64,000 nt of DNA from positions 62,001 to 126,000 of the forward strand of contig JABVXU010000002.1 of assembly GCA_013365365.1 (NCBI GenBank), written 5' to 3'. The notes beneath the pieces are model-generated. The model saw only the letters and a program-made list of their open reading frames with translations. It had not been told where the DNA came from and did not search any database. Within the stretch, counting starts at the first letter, position 1, and each line of letters begins with the position of its first letter. Source of the stretch: Cruorifilaria tuberocauda (taxonomy: Eukaryota; Nematoda; Chromadorea; Rhabditida; Onchocercidae). Below are positions 63,721 to 64,000 of this stretch, one piece after another. Made by a program: the position numbers and the translations under genes.

Positions 63721-64000
63721 GTAAAGCCCTAAAATTTTAAATTTTGCTACAAACATTAAATGAGGCGAAATATCTGCATGTTCGTAATTTCTATGTGAAG
63801 AAAGAGTTTTGATGTTATCAAGCGTTGATATCATCTTGATCTTGTACAAAACAAGAATGTGTTTGTTTTATTGCTTTTTATGTTTTTTAAATCGACAGAT
63901 TATGAAATTTTGTTATATGAAGTGAACGCGTGTTTATAATTTGCACTGTTTGATAAATTTTTCGTCCTTGCTGTTATAGACAGTATTATAAATTCATAGT

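Overview
The window looks like chromosomal DNA from a parasitic nematode, most likely a spirurid/filarial species. The DNA is AT-rich and genes are split into many exons of about 50-300 bp. Introns range from about 100 bp to over 4 kb, and acceptors are mostly of the TTTCAG/TTTTAG type. The proteins are animal-specific (Girdin/Daple, tetraspanin, beta-spectrin), and an eroded BEL/Pao-type retrotransposon lies at the left edge. The species assignment is inference.

Layout. 1-2110: decayed BEL/Pao-like retrotransposon on the minus strand, running off the left edge. 2111-5025: AT-rich intergenic DNA. 5026-27918 (+): Girdin/Daple (CCDC88-family, grdn-1-like) gene, about 31 exons joined here by matching splice phases. 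It encodes an N-terminal Hook-type domain, a long coiled coil and a Pro-rich tail ending in a Gly-Cys-Val PDZ ligand; one junction near 25.6-27.0 kb is unresolved. 27919-29218: convergent intergenic spacer. 29219-30755 (-): three-exon tetraspanin whose coding exons total exactly 338 codons including the stop. 30756-32144: divergent promoter spacer with short inverted and direct repeats. 32145-36272 (+): secreted-type GDSL/SGNH hydrolase in about 11 exons, with the first exons least certain. 36273-49410: 13 kb without a recognisable gene, holding simple repeats, a palindromic nuclear-receptor-like site and one GC-richer island. 49414 to beyond 63720 (+): beta-spectrin (unc-70 orthologue), about 35 exons. 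It has two CH domains and essentially the whole spectrin-repeat rod; the PH domain and stop lie beyond the right edge.

Beta-spectrin and Girdin are both cortical or cytoskeletal scaffolds: spectrin cross-links actin under the plasma membrane, and Girdin/Daple links membrane, G-protein or Dishevelled signalling to microtubules and actin. The tetraspanin and the hydrolase between them share a divergent promoter region but have no evident functional link to the flanking genes. No operon, CRISPR array, tRNA or rRNA was recognised. The points most worth a second look are two GC-AG introns, the retained Daple-like C-terminus with an alternative short end, a partial duplicate of the hydrolase terminal exon, a hydrolase lacking the usual catalytic Asp, and several GC-richer islands with unexplained open frames or hairpins.
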